A DNA stretch of 64,000 bases from Bog-113 sp965226755 (GTDB lineage: Bacteria > Acidobacteriota > Terriglobia > Bryobacterales > Bryobacteraceae): NCBI GenBank assembly GCA_965226755.1, contig CBDDDT010000007.1, forward strand, positions 264,997-328,996, given 5' to 3'. The position numbers and the translations under genes are program-made. Every line of letters begins with the position of its first letter. Within the stretch, counting starts at the first letter, position 1. Shown here in pieces: positions 18,345 to 27,603 of this stretch. The notes beneath the pieces were generated by a model. That model saw only the letters and a list, made by a program, of their open reading frames with translations. It had not been told where the DNA came from and searched no databases.

Positions 18345-18345
18345 C

Positions 18346-19173
18346 GTGCGGACGGTAACTATCGTTGGGGTGGGGCTGATCGGCGGCTCGTTCGGGCTGG
18401 CGTTGAAGGCGGCGGGCTTCCCGGGCGAGGTGATCGGCGTCAGTTCGCCGCGCACTCTCGAATTAGCGCGGGCGCGCGGCGCGATCGATCGCGGGGCGGC
18501 ACTGGCCGAAGCGGTCGCGGCGGCGGATCTGGTCTACCTCGCGCTTCCCGTGGGACGCATCCTTTCCACTCTGCATACATTAGACGCGTGGGTGCGCCCG
18601 GATGCTCTGGTGACGGATGCGGGCAGCACGAAGCATGTGATTGTGGAGACGGCGCGCAAGCATCTGCTTGGATGCGCGTTTCTGGGCGGACATCCGCTGG
18701 CCGGCAAGGAATCGAGGGGCGTGGAGAATGCCGAGGCGAAGCTGTTTCGCGGACGCCCTTACGTGCTGACGCCGGGCGATCCTGAGCAATTGCGCGCGGG
18801 CCTCGCGGCGGAATTCCGCGCGTGGCTGGAGCGCATCGGCGCCAGCGAAGTCGTGATGGGCGCGGAGGAGCATGATCGCGCGGTGGCCTTTAGTTCGCAC
18901 CTGCCGCAACTGGCGGCTACGGCGCTGGGCGCGGTGCTGAGCGAGATCGATGGTCCGCTGCCGGCTGGTCCAGGACTGACCGAAGCCACGCGGCTCGCGC
19001 TGAGTTCGTATGAAATCTGGCGGGATATTCTAGCGACCAATGCCGAGCCGATCAGGGAGGCGCTGGGGTCTTATATTCAGAAGCTCGAATACCTCCGGGA
19101 CAACTTGCGGACGCGCGGCGTGCAGGCGGAATTCGAGAAGGCGGCGGGTTTCGCGCGGGATTTACGGAAGTGA
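18346..19173 (+). CDS. tyrA: prephenate dehydrogenase
   Basis: A 275-residue NAD(P)-dependent enzyme that turns prephenate into 4-hydroxyphenylpyruvate for tyrosine. The Rossmann loop is VTIVGVGLIGGSFGLAL at the N terminus; VTDAGSTKH, FLGGHPLAGKE (with the conserved His) and HDRAVAFSSHLPQ (catalytic His region) follow. It starts at GTG 18346 one base after the preceding stop and closes the seven-gene aromatic operon. No ACT domain is attached, so feedback by tyrosine may depend on another protein. Confidence 0.94.
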   Translation: MRTVTIVGVGLIGGSFGLALKAAGFPGEVIGVSSPRTLELARARGAIDRGAALAEAVAAADLVYLALPVGRILSTLHTLDAWVRPDALVTDAGSTKHVIVETARKHLLGCAFLGGHPLAGKESRGVENAEAKLFRGRPYVLTPGDPEQLRAGLAAEFRAWLERIGASEVVMGAEEHDRAVAFSSHLPQLAATALGAVLSEIDGPLPAGPGLTEATRLALSSYEIWRDILATNAEPIREALGSYIQKLEYLRDNLRTRGVQAEFEKAAGFARDLRK

Positions 19174-19195
19174 GCGTTCCGCAGGCGCAAGCAGT

Positions 19196-19909
19196 CTAAT
19201 CCGCAGCCATGATGTCGCCGGGCACGATGCGGCGCGTGCGGGGCAGGCGGCCTTCCATGGCGAGGACGGCTGCACCGGCGAGAACGCCGAGAAACACAGC
19301 CAGCTTGATGACGTTGCTCTTGCGGCGGCTGGGGAGCGTCACCCACAGCGCTCCAAGAACGGGTTGGGCGATGCAGGCCGCCCAGACAGTGCCGTAGAAA
19401 TAACGGCGCTCCACGCCCTCACCCGCCGTGGACGGCTTCACGCGCGGAAGTTTTCCGGCCGCTCCCAACCCCCATATGACAACGGCCAGTGGGAAGTATG
19501 CGCGGGCGTAGATCTGCCGCAGGATCCACTTTCCGGTGACGACGGCGACCGCCAGCCCGGCGAGATTCAGAACCGCGAAGTTCAAGGCCACGTTCCACGC
19601 GAAGGTGTAGCAGACCCGGCGGTAGAGCGGATTGGGTTTATCCTCGGTAAATCGCAGGATGTAAGGTCGCGGCTCGACCCCGGGCAGCCGGCCGAAGACT
19701 CCGGCGGTTCCGGTTCCCAGAAGCACTGCGCCCAGCCAGATCCACGTGCGCGGCGTCCCGCCGTAAGCGAACAGGTCGAAGGTCATCGGGCCGGGAGTGA
19801 TGAAGAAAACGGAGATCCAGATGGGCCAGTGCGCCAGGCGGTACAGGATCGTGTTGCGGTCGCGGATCTTGCGCTGACTGGCGTACTCGAGGCGGACGGA
19901 ACGTTGCAC
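19196..19909 (-). CDS. integral membrane protein, unknown function
   Basis: A 237-residue protein with about five membrane helices: around IWISVFFITPGPMTFDLFAY, WIWLGAVLLGTGTAGVF, NVALNFAVLNLAGLAVAVV, AYFPLAVVIWGLGAAG and VIKLAVFLGVLAGAAVLA. I do not recognise the family. The N terminus is positively charged and would be cytoplasmic. It stands alone on the minus strand, convergent with tyrA across 22 bp and divergent from the M50-like gene. Confidence 0.65.
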   Translation of the reverse strand: MQRSVRLEYASQRKIRDRNTILYRLAHWPIWISVFFITPGPMTFDLFAYGGTPRTWIWLGAVLLGTGTAGVFGRLPGVEPRPYILRFTEDKPNPLYRRVCYTFAWNVALNFAVLNLAGLAVAVVTGKWILRQIYARAYFPLAVVIWGLGAAGKLPRVKPSTAGEGVERRYFYGTVWAACIAQPVLGALWVTLPSRRKSNVIKLAVFLGVLAGAAVLAMEGRLPRTRRIVPGDIMAAD

Positions 19910-19972
19910 CGCTTTCTAAATTAATACACGCACAACTCTCTTGACGGGAGAGAATGACTTTAGGATCGAATC

Positions 19973-20947
19973 GTGCGCGCTGCCGTGAAAGCCGATACGC
20001 CCATTCTGGATCTCGTGGAAGGCGTGCCTCTCTATGAAAGGCCACAGTTACTGGCTCGCGCCGCGCAAACGATCTGCGGCGCCGCCTTAGGGTTGCTTCC
20101 TCTGTTTGAAGTCCTGCAAGGCTGTAGTTTCGCGGCATCGTATCTGCTCCTGCCCGTTTCGATGTACTGCGCGCTGGCCGTTCATGAGATGGCTCATCTG
20201 CTCGCCGCCTTCTGCACCGGCGCGCGTGTGGCGGAGCTCCGTGTCGGCGTCTTCCGGCTTACCTGGGACGAGGACGGGTTTGGATTCGAACTTACCGCCG
20301 AGGGTTCTTTCGGCGGCGTAGTTCGACGTCAGGCCGTTGACCATCCAAAGCTCAAGAGCAGATTGATCCTGTTCTATGCGGCGGGGCCGGCGGCGAATCT
20401 CGCGCTGGGCGTGGCGAGTTGGATCTACCGGGGCGAAAGCTTCATCCTGTCCCAAATCGCATACACCACCTTCATCTACTTTGTCCTGTCGATGGTTCCC
20501 GCGTACGGGGCACACGGTCCTTCAGACGGGCGGGCCCTTGCAATTCTCGCCATGCCACGCCAAGCCGCTCAATTCGTTGCGCTCCACCGGATCAGCGCGT
20601 TCATCGCAGCGAAGACTCCGCCGGTCTTGTGGGACGCACAAGTGATCGAAAAGCTGACCCAGGCCAAGGCTCGCTCCGTGGAATGCGCACGCGCACACGT
20701 TTTCGCTTGCTGGCACGCTTTTCTCCGCGGCGACTTCCCGCGCGCGTCGGCGTTCCTGGAAGAAGCGCTGCGCCGAGCCGATCTCGCCGATAGCGCGCTT
20801 CGCCAAACGATATTTCACCTCGCAGCCGCGATCCACCATTGCGGACGTTCGAACGCGGAAGGCGCCGCCGAATGGGCCCGGCGAGAGAAGCTTGAGCAGC
20901 GCGGTCCGAGCCCGGCGCTCCTCTTTCAATCGCTTTTCTTACAATGA
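19973..20947 (+). CDS. M50-like intramembrane metalloprotease, candidate
   Basis: A 324-residue membrane protein from GTG 19973. A helix at about residues 55-80 carries CALAVHEMAHLLAAF, an HExxH zinc motif inside the membrane. Further on, VPAYGAHGPSDGRALAIL resembles the second ligand region (NxxPxxxxDG) of site-2 proteases, with FYAAGPAANLALG between them, as in M50 peptidases. The C-terminal 100 residues are soluble and helical with TPR-like spacing (HAFLRGDFPRASAFLEEAL). M50 enzymes cleave membrane-bound regulators; the target is unknown. The methyltransferase frame overlaps its 3' end. Confidence 0.68.
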   Translation: MRAAVKADTPILDLVEGVPLYERPQLLARAAQTICGAALGLLPLFEVLQGCSFAASYLLLPVSMYCALAVHEMAHLLAAFCTGARVAELRVGVFRLTWDEDGFGFELTAEGSFGGVVRRQAVDHPKLKSRLILFYAAGPAANLALGVASWIYRGESFILSQIAYTTFIYFVLSMVPAYGAHGPSDGRALAILAMPRQAAQFVALHRISAFIAAKTPPVLWDAQVIEKLTQAKARSVECARAHVFACWHAFLRGDFPRASAFLEEALRRADLADSALRQTIFHLAAAIHHCGRSNAEGAAEWARREKLEQRGPSPALLFQSLFLQ

Positions 20948-21518
20948 AGCTCTGAACTTAGAAAACGGAAACAGCGAGTTTGCTCCGCCGCCTGAACGCA
21001 TTCTCGATGTCGGGTGCGGCGTCAAGAAGCGCCCGCACGCTATCGGGATCGACCGCAATCCCGCCAGCGCGGCCGACGTGATCTGCGATCTTGACCGTTT
21101 CCCTTATCCGTTTGCCGACGCCGCGTTCGATAAGCTCTACGCGATTCACGTAATCGAGCACGTCTCCGACGTGATCCGCACCATGGAAGAATTCCACCGC
21201 CTGGTGCGCAAAGGCGGCCTGATCCGTATCGAAACGCCGCACTACACGGACTTCAGCTCCTTTTGCGACCCGACCCACAAAAGTCACCTCAACAGCTATT
21301 CGTTCCGTTATTTCGGAGAAAACGCGGGCGGCTTCGGCTACTACTCTTCCGTGCGCTTCCGGGAACGCAAGGTCGAGGTGAAATTGCTTCAACTCTGGCG
21401 GCTGGCCGGCTTCGAGTGGCTGGTGAATCATGTCCCGCGTTTCCGCAAATTCTGGGAGCACTATCTCTGCTTCGTGATCCGCGGCAAAGTCCTGAACTTC
21501 GAGTTTGAACCCCTGTGA
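20892..21518 (+). CDS. class I SAM-dependent methyltransferase
   Basis: A 208-residue protein (TTG 20892 is the most upstream start; it overlaps the previous gene by 56 bp, so a shorter N terminus is possible). Motif I is ILDVGCGVKKRPHAIGIDRN; the acidic DLDRFPYPFADAAFDKLYAI and the IHVIEHV segment match motifs II-III of class I methyltransferases. YTDFSSFCDPTHKSHLN lies downstream in the substrate side. Related proteins occur in glycan and secondary metabolite clusters, but the substrate cannot be read. YraN follows with a 4-base overlap. Confidence 0.83.
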   Translation: MSSAVRARRSSFNRFSYNEALNLENGNSEFAPPPERILDVGCGVKKRPHAIGIDRNPASAADVICDLDRFPYPFADAAFDKLYAIHVIEHVSDVIRTMEEFHRLVRKGGLIRIETPHYTDFSSFCDPTHKSHLNSYSFRYFGENAGGFGYYSSVRFRERKVEVKLLQLWRLAGFEWLVNHVPRFRKFWEHYLCFVIRGKVLNFEFEPL

Positions 21519-21946
21519 TCGCCACCTTGCTGCCCCGTCTTTCCGATTGGCTGCGGCACCGGATACAGCGGCGGCGCATGACCCCGGAACGGGCGCTGGG
21601 ACGGCGCGGCGAGGATTACGTCCACCGCTTCCTGCAGAAACGCGGCTATCGAGTGGTGGCGCGCAACTACCGCACGCCCTCCGGCGGAAACGAAGTGGAC
21701 ATCATCGCCTGGCACGGGGAATCGCTAGTCTTCGTGGAAGTGAAATCCCGGGCCAGCGCCGATAGCTCCGCGCCGGAACGCGCCGTCACGCCCGAGAAAG
21801 AACGCCGCATTCTGCGCGCCGCCCTGGACTATGCCCGGCGCGCCGATATCGATTGGGGGTGCGTGAGGTTCGATGTGGCCGCCGTCACCGCGGGAGACCG
21901 GCCGCGTATAGAACTGTACCCCGATGCGTTCGGCCCAAGTCGGTAG
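21515..21946 (+). CDS. YraN/UPF0102 family nuclease-like protein
   Basis: A 143-residue protein starting at GTG 21515 (GTGA overlap with the methyltransferase). It has the Holliday-junction-resolvase-like core: RRGEDYVHRFLQKRGYRVV with the first acidic residue, GGNEVDIIAW with Asp, and LVFVEVKSRA with ExK. The role of UPF0102 is unproven; a DNA-processing function is inferred from the fold, and in other genomes it lies near dprA and topA, which are also in this window. Its TAG stop (21944-21946) falls within the left inverted repeat of the 902-bp unit that follows. Confidence 0.88.
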   Translation: MIATLLPRLSDWLRHRIQRRRMTPERALGRRGEDYVHRFLQKRGYRVVARNYRTPSGGNEVDIIAWHGESLVFVEVKSRASADSSAPERAVTPEKERRILRAALDYARRADIDWGCVRFDVAAVTAGDRPRIELYPDAFGPSR

Positions 21947-22843
21947 TGCCCTAAGGGTGCGTTTATCGGTCTTCACCGGTTGTATACTGTTCGCCACGCA
22001 AACCCCATATCCAATAGGGATGTGCCGACGAAGGAAAACCGAAATGAAAACCCTGCGACATTTCGCACCAGCTTTATTGCTTATTATCCTTTCCGCAACG
22101 AAGATGATCTCCGCGAGAGAGTTTCTTCCCATCGTGAACCCGAATTTCTCCAACATCGCAGCCGAGTGCTCAACTCGCTATGTCTACCAGGCCGCACCCG
22201 GCGCGACGTGCGCCGGACCAAATGTGCCACAACAGGACCTTAACGGCACGCTGGGGATCGGCTGGGGATTCACTGCGCCTGCGCCTTCTGTCGATGGGAG
22301 CGGGTTGACGGGCGCGGATACAGGCTTCAATCCTCCTTCATTCGTGGGGTTTCCGTTCGTTCAAGCAGCCTTTCTTCAGGCCGAGCATTGTCAAGTCTGG
22401 CAGACAATCTTTGGATTCGTCGCGGGGACGGAGTACCGGTTGTCTTTTTATCTTGGGTCGCGCTACTACACAGGGGAGGGTGAGCAGACCGTATTGGTGA
22501 TGATTGATGACCGCGTAATCGGCATCTATAGTTTGGTCAGCTTCACGCCCTTTACCCTTCAGAGCAAGCTATTCCAGGTAGCTACTAACGGCCCGCATAC
22601 TTTGCGATTCGTCGGAACTACCTCAGGCGTCGGAACCGCGTTCTTTTCGGGCGTCAGCATCGAAGCTTTAGGGCCTGACGACGATAAGTAGTGGTTCCGG
22701 GCGGTTCCATCTCCGGTTTATGAGACGATGCATCGCCTTGAGCTCGCGCCGGGTGGATGGAGCGATAGTCCCCCGGTAGGAGAACGCAAGCGCTTGCTGC
22801 TAGATCGAAGGAATTTCGTGCAACGCAGGTTTAGGGCACTACC
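21942..22843. mobile_element. 902-bp unit bounded by 22-bp inverted repeats, passenger gene only
   Basis: GGTAGTGCCCTAA at 21942-21954 is repeated exactly in inverse orientation at 22831-22843, and the match extends to 22 bp with 19 identities (21942-21963 against 22822-22843). The flanking octamers, CCCAAGTC on the left and CGCAAATC on the right, agree at six of eight positions and could be a decayed target duplication. No transposase is inside; the only gene is the secreted protein at 22044. The termini begin with GGTAGTG, as do those of the IS1-type element at 51641. Mobility is inference. Confidence 0.5.
22044..22691 (+). CDS. secreted beta-sandwich protein, unknown
   Basis: A 215-residue protein from ATG 22044 (site GAAGGA upstream) with a signal peptide (APALLLIILSATKMISA). 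The body is beta-rich with FLQAEHCQVWQTIFGFVAG, YRLSFYLGSRYY, VLVMIDDRVIGIYSLVSFTP and HTLRFVGTTSG, a pattern like DUF642/galactose-binding choice-of-anchor domains; no C-terminal sorting signal is seen. It lies alone inside inverted repeats. A decayed relative of its C-terminal half is found inverted at 43558-43712. The codon use is more AT-rich than in neighbours, in keeping with transfer. Confidence 0.7.
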   Translation: MKTLRHFAPALLLIILSATKMISAREFLPIVNPNFSNIAAECSTRYVYQAAPGATCAGPNVPQQDLNGTLGIGWGFTAPAPSVDGSGLTGADTGFNPPSFVGFPFVQAAFLQAEHCQVWQTIFGFVAGTEYRLSFYLGSRYYTGEGEQTVLVMIDDRVIGIYSLVSFTPFTLQSKLFQVATNGPHTLRFVGTTSGVGTAFFSGVSIEALGPDDDK

Positions 22844-22941
22844 CGCAAATCCGCGCTCCTCAAGTCCGTGGTTATATTGATACCTGCGGGTCATGCGCCG
22901 ATATGCCGGGCGCGCGCCCGCGATAACCGAAAAGGATTCGA

Positions 22942-23943
22942 TTGCCAGAGCTCCGCAAAGACCCGATCACCGACCGCTGGGTGATCATCGCCACCGATCG
23001 CGCACGGCGTCCCAGCGACTTCAGCCGGGAGACTGTTGAATTCACCCCCGGCCGCATCTGCCCGTTTTGCACCGGGTACGAAACCAAAACGCCGCCGGAA
23101 GTTCTCGCCATCCGCGACAGCGGCGCCCCCAACCACCCCGGCTGGACGCTCCGCGTCGTGCCCAACAAGTTCCCGGTGCTCGGCATCGAGGGCGACCTCA
23201 ATCGCCAGGGCGAAGGCATGTTCGACAAGATGGTGGGGATCGGCGCCCATGAGGTCGTGATCGAAACCAACGTCCACGGGGAGACGCTCGCCGATATGCC
23301 CGAAAGGCAGGTGGAGCACGTCCTCTGGGCGTTCCGCGAACGCATGCGCGATTTGAGGAAAGATCGGCGCCTCCGCTACATTCTCGTCTTCAAGAACCAT
23401 GGAGCGGCGGCCGGGGCGACTCTCGAACATCCCCATTCCCAGCTCATCGCCCTGCCCGTGGTTCCCAAACGCGTGCAGGAAGAACTCGAAGGCGCGCGTC
23501 GCTACTTCGGCTACAAGGAGCGCTGCGTATTCTGCGACATGATCCGGCAGGAATCGAAAGATACGTCGCGCGTGGTCACGGAAACGGACCGCTTCGTCGT
23601 CGTCGAACCCTACGCCGCGCGCTTCCCCTTCGAAACACATATCCTGCCGCGCCGGCATCAATCCCATTTCGAGGAGATGGAAGCCGGCGATCTGCATAAC
23701 TTAGCCTGGGTGCTCCGTTCCACGCTCCGCAAGCTCGACCGCGTTCTGGAGCGTCCGCCTTACAATTTCATCATTCACACCGCGCCCGTGCAGGAAGCGA
23801 GCAACGAGTTCTACCACTGGCACATTGAGATCATGCCGAAGCTGACCAAGGTCGCGGGCTTCGAATGGGGAACGGGATTTTATATCAATCCCACGCCGCC
23901 GGAAGAATCAGCCAAGTTCCTCCGGGAAGCCGGCTTAGGCTGA
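22942..23943 (+). CDS. galT: galactose-1-phosphate uridylyltransferase
   Basis: A 333-residue HIT-superfamily enzyme. The start is TTG 22942, preceded by AAAGGA. Two zinc Cys pairs are visible, CPFC near residue 35 and CVFC near residue 195, and the nucleotidyl-accepting His is in LEHPHSQLIALP. The family signature FKNHG and the C-terminal WHIEIMPKLT complete the two HIT-like halves. It transfers UMP between UDP-glucose and galactose-1-phosphate in the Leloir pathway. No other gal gene is adjacent. Confidence 0.94.
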   Translation: MPELRKDPITDRWVIIATDRARRPSDFSRETVEFTPGRICPFCTGYETKTPPEVLAIRDSGAPNHPGWTLRVVPNKFPVLGIEGDLNRQGEGMFDKMVGIGAHEVVIETNVHGETLADMPERQVEHVLWAFRERMRDLRKDRRLRYILVFKNHGAAAGATLEHPHSQLIALPVVPKRVQEELEGARRYFGYKERCVFCDMIRQESKDTSRVVTETDRFVVVEPYAARFPFETHILPRRHQSHFEEMEAGDLHNLAWVLRSTLRKLDRVLERPPYNFIIHTAPVQEASNEFYHWHIEIMPKLTKVAGFEWGTGFYINPTPPEESAKFLREAGLG

Positions 23944-24004
23944 AAACGCACACTCTCCCGGGCTTCAGAAGCCGATTTGGACCGCAACTCGCACGCTGAC
24001 GCGA

Positions 24005-24946
24005 ATGAGATTCGATCTGTCCCCGGCGATCGCCCGCGTCAACAACATGGCGCACGACATGATCGCGAACCTGCCGAATACAATCCTGGCGATCGCGGCC
24101 ATGGTGTTGTTTGTCCTGATCGCCCGGCTGCTTCGGAATCTCGTCGCCAGCTTCACGCACCGCCGTTTGCACGCGCAAGACGCCGGGATGGCGATCGGCC
24201 GCCTGACGCAAGGCGTCATTCTACTGCTCGGCCTCCTGATCTCGCTCTCCGTCGCATTACCGTCGTTCAAGCCCACCGACGTCATCCAGCTTCTGGGCAT
24301 CGGAAGCGTCGCCATCGGGTTCGCGTTCCGCGACATTTTTCAGAACTTCCTGGCCGGCATCCTGCTTCTGATCACGCAGCCGTTCCGCATCAGCGACCAA
24401 ATCGTCGTCAGCGGCTATGAAGGCACCGTGGAAGACATTCAGGCTCGCGCCACGCTGATTAAGACGTACGACGGCCGCCGGGTGGTGATTCCCAATAGCG
24501 ACCTGTTTACGCAAAAGGTCATGGTGAACACGGCCTTCCCCAAGCGCCGCGTCAAGTACGATGTCGGCATCGGCTACGGCGACGACATCGAACACGCCAA
24601 AGAATTGATGCTTCAGGCGATCGCGGAATCCGATCACGCGCTCAAAGAGCCCGCGCCGGAAGTCTTGGTGGCCGATCTCGCCGCCTACGCCGTCACGCTG
24701 CGGCTTCGCTTCTGGATTGAGCCCGCCACGCAGCGCGATTACGTCGTCGCTTTGGATCAGGTGCTGCTGAACGTGAAGGGCAAGCTGTCCGAAGCCGGCA
24801 TCGATATGCCTTATCCAACGCAGCAGATTCTGTTTCACGATCAGACCGAGGACATCGATGGCGACCGCAACCGGCAGCGCGAAGGCTGGCCGGCCGGACG
24901 CGGCGCAGTCCCCGAGCCGGCCTACCGGAACAATCGGTCCAACTAA
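24005..24946 (+). CDS. small mechanosensitive channel (MscS family)
   Basis: A 313-residue protein with membrane segments near residues 25-50, 65-85 and the pore helix at 95-130 (GIGSVAIGFAFRDIFQNFLA). After the pore helix come the beta domain (ISDQIVVSGYEGTVEDIQ, VVIPNSDLFTQKVMVN) and the alpha-beta domain (KRRVKYDVGIGYGDD). This is the full MscS core, acting as a turgor valve of the inner membrane. The C-terminal 35 residues are polar and unlike the family. It is convergent with topA, whose stop is 21 bp away. Confidence 0.93.
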   Translation: MRFDLSPAIARVNNMAHDMIANLPNTILAIAAMVLFVLIARLLRNLVASFTHRRLHAQDAGMAIGRLTQGVILLLGLLISLSVALPSFKPTDVIQLLGIGSVAIGFAFRDIFQNFLAGILLLITQPFRISDQIVVSGYEGTVEDIQARATLIKTYDGRRVVIPNSDLFTQKVMVNTAFPKRRVKYDVGIGYGDDIEHAKELMLQAIAESDHALKEPAPEVLVADLAAYAVTLRLRFWIEPATQRDYVVALDQVLLNVKGKLSEAGIDMPYPTQQILFHDQTEDIDGDRNRQREGWPAGRGAVPEPAYRNNRSN

Positions 24947-24967
24947 GCCGGCCTTGCGAATTAAGAA

Positions 24968-27397
24968 TTAAGCGGCGGTCAAAGGCGCTGCCTCGAGTTC
25001 GCGCTTGAACTTGCACTCGCCGTTCGGACACTGAAGCACGGGTCCCGCTTTCAGGAACTTCTCCACCATGTAGGGACTGCCGCACTCGGGACACTTCTCG
25101 TCCACGGGCTTAGCCCACGCGACGAAGCTGCAATCCGGGTAGCGCGTGCAGCCATAGAACGTCTTGCCCCGTTTCGAACGGCGTTCGGAAATGTCGCCCT
25201 CGTGGCAGTCGGGGCATTTTACGCCGATGGTCTTCTGCTTCACGTACTTGCAGGTCGGATAGTTGCTGCAGGCCGTGAACTCGCCGAACCGCCCATACTT
25301 CGTCACCAGATTGCTGGCGCACTGCGGGCATTTCTCGTCCAACGGTTGATCCGCTTTCTTCTGCGTGCCGCCGATCGGCTTGGTGGTCTTGCAATCCGGA
25401 TATCCCGTGCAGGCGTAGAACGTTCCGAATCGGCCCTTCTTTAGGACCATCGTGCGGCCGCAGTTCTCGCAGTATTCTTCCGCGTCCTGCTCGGTCAGAT
25501 CGGCGCCTTCCACATCGGGCAGATCCACCGTCAATTCGCGCGTGTAGGTGCATTCCGGATATCCGGTGCAGGCGATGAAGCTGCCGTGCTTGCCCCACTT
25601 GATCACCAGCGGCTTGCCGCACTTCTCGCAGAGGAGATCGGTCGGCCGCTCCATCCGCTTGATGTCCGTCATGTGCTCGGACGCGTGATCGAGGTCTTTG
25701 GTGAAGCGGTCGTAGAACTCGCTCATCGCCTCGCGCCAGTCCACTTTGCCGTCTTCGATATCGTCCAGTTCCTCTTCCATCCGCGCCGTGTACTTCACGT
25801 CGAAAATGTCGTTGAAACTTTCCAGGAGCAGGTCGGTGACGACCATGCCGAGTTCGGTCGGCTTGAACTTGCCGCCCTCCCTGGTGACGTACTCGCGCTC
25901 CTGAATGGTCGAAAGAATCGAGGCGTAGGTGGACGGGCGTCCCACGCCGTCGGATTCCAGCTTCTTGACGAGCGTGGCTTCCGAATAGCGCGGAGGCGGC
26001 TCGGTAAAATGCTGTTCCGGGCTGAGTCCGCGGAAGCGCAGAGTTTCGCCGGCGGCCACCACGGGCAGTTTGTGCTTGAGCTCTTCGTCGTCCTCGTCCT
26101 TCTGATCTTTGCCTTCCTCGTAAACCTTCAGGAAGCCGTCGAACTTCGGCACCGAACCGGTGGCGCGGAACAGGTAGTCGGCCCCGCTCTTGCCCTGCAC
26201 ATTGATATCGATGGTGGTCTGGTCAAAGACGGCGGGCATCATCTGCGAAGCCACGAACCGCATCCAGATGAGCCGGTAGAGCTTCATCTCGTCTTCGGCC
26301 AGAACGCTCTCGAGCGATTCCGGCGTGTGCAGAACGCTGGTGGGCCGGATGGCCTCGTGCGCGTCCTGGGCGTCCTTCTTGGTCTTATAAACGTTGGGCG
26401 CTTCCGGAATGTACTGCGCTCCGAACTTGGCCGTGACGAACTCTCGCGCCTCGGTGAGCGCGTCGTTGGAAACGCGGGTCGAATCCGTGCGCATATAGGT
26501 GATGAGACCTACCGCGCCTTCTTTGCCCAGCTCCACGCCTTCGTACAGGCGCTGCGCCAGCATCATGGTGCGCTTGACGCTGAACCGCAGCTTCCGCGCG
26601 GAATCCTGCTGCAGCGTGGAAGTGATGAACGGCGCGACCGGATTGCGGCGCTTCTCGCGGGTGTTTACGGACTTGACGACGTACTCGACGCCGTCCAGAT
26701 CCGCCAGGATGGCGTCAGACCGCTCCTGATTGCCGATCTCCGCGTTTTCGCTATCGATCTTCTGCAGCCGCGCGGAAAAGGCCGGCGGCTTTTTCGCCGA
26801 CAGATCCGCGTCGAGCGACCAGTATTCGTCCTTGACGAACGCGCGGATTTCGCGCTCCCGCTCCACGATCACGCGCACCGCAACCGTCTGCACGCGTCCG
26901 GCGGAGAGTCCCCGCCGCACTTTATCCCAGAGCAGCGGCGAGATTTTGTAGCCGACTAAACGATCGAGGACGCGGCGCGCCTGCTGCGCTTCCACCTTGT
27001 GCACATCCACCATGAGAGGCTTCTCGAAAGCCTTCTCGACCGCCTTCTTGGTGATCTCGTTGAACATCACGCGGTAGATCCGCGGCCCGTTCTTGTGACC
27101 GTCGAGCTCCTCCTGCAGGTGATAGCAGATGGCTTCGCCTTCGCGATCCGGATCGGCCGCCAGGTAGACCGAGTCCACCTTCTTGGCCGCGGCCTTCAAT
27201 TCCGCGATCAGCTTCTTCTTTCCCTCAATCACTTCATAGCGGGGCTGAAAGCCATTGTCGACATCGACCGCCAGATCTTTTTTAGGAAGATCCTTGATGT
27301 GACCGAGCGAGGCCTTCACGATGTACTGGTTGCCGAGGTACTTGTTAATCGTCTTCGCCTTGGCGGGCGACTCGACGATGACCAACGATTTTGCCAT
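24968..27397 (-). CDS. topA: DNA topoisomerase I (type IA)
   Basis: An 809-residue type IA topoisomerase that relaxes negative supercoils. The Toprim domain opens the protein (LVIVESPAKAKTI with Glu9, and LAADPDREGEA with Asp82/84/Glu88); GRVQTVAVR lies at about 168; the active-site Tyr301 is in GLITYMRTDST. The C terminus has five or so Cys4 zinc ribbons from about residue 600 (CEKCGKP, CENCGRT, CPQCASN, CPDCHEG, CPECGSP), more than the three of E. coli. It is transcribed alone, away from dprA by 206 bp. Confidence 0.97.
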   Translation of the reverse strand: MAKSLVIVESPAKAKTINKYLGNQYIVKASLGHIKDLPKKDLAVDVDNGFQPRYEVIEGKKKLIAELKAAAKKVDSVYLAADPDREGEAICYHLQEELDGHKNGPRIYRVMFNEITKKAVEKAFEKPLMVDVHKVEAQQARRVLDRLVGYKISPLLWDKVRRGLSAGRVQTVAVRVIVEREREIRAFVKDEYWSLDADLSAKKPPAFSARLQKIDSENAEIGNQERSDAILADLDGVEYVVKSVNTREKRRNPVAPFITSTLQQDSARKLRFSVKRTMMLAQRLYEGVELGKEGAVGLITYMRTDSTRVSNDALTEAREFVTAKFGAQYIPEAPNVYKTKKDAQDAHEAIRPTSVLHTPESLESVLAEDEMKLYRLIWMRFVASQMMPAVFDQTTIDINVQGKSGADYLFRATGSVPKFDGFLKVYEEGKDQKDEDDEELKHKLPVVAAGETLRFRGLSPEQHFTEPPPRYSEATLVKKLESDGVGRPSTYASILSTIQEREYVTREGGKFKPTELGMVVTDLLLESFNDIFDVKYTARMEEELDDIEDGKVDWREAMSEFYDRFTKDLDHASEHMTDIKRMERPTDLLCEKCGKPLVIKWGKHGSFIACTGYPECTYTRELTVDLPDVEGADLTEQDAEEYCENCGRTMVLKKGRFGTFYACTGYPDCKTTKPIGGTQKKADQPLDEKCPQCASNLVTKYGRFGEFTACSNYPTCKYVKQKTIGVKCPDCHEGDISERRSKRGKTFYGCTRYPDCSFVAWAKPVDEKCPECGSPYMVEKFLKAGPVLQCPNGECKFKRELEAAPLTAA

Positions 27398-27487
27398 AGA
27401 CTGCGTTCTTCTTCTTGACGCCTGAAATTACAACGACGATGATCCGCTTAACCTTATTAGGGCTACCACACTTTAAGGATGCGTTTT

Positions 27488-27506
27488 GTCCAGAAGATGT
27501 CTGGAC
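27488..27506. promoter_or_regulatory. perfect dyad upstream of topA
   Basis: GTCCAGA (27488-27494) and TCTGGAC (27500-27506) form a perfect 7-bp dyad around AGATG, within the 206-bp gap between topA and dprA. It is about 90 bp upstream of topA. It could be an operator or an RNA hairpin at the end of dprA transcription (dprA ends at 27604 on the same strand). Confidence 0.3.
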
Positions 27507-27603
27507 GCCTGCCGGAAAAACTTTCACCAGCCAGTTGAAGAAGATGCAGCCACGTTCCGTTAAGTTTCAACGCGGCTCCCAACTGATTGAAAACAAGAGC
27601 CAA

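Noticed and set aside
25586..26959. 457-codon frame opposite topA
   Set aside because: Mirror frame of a well supported gene; no motif.
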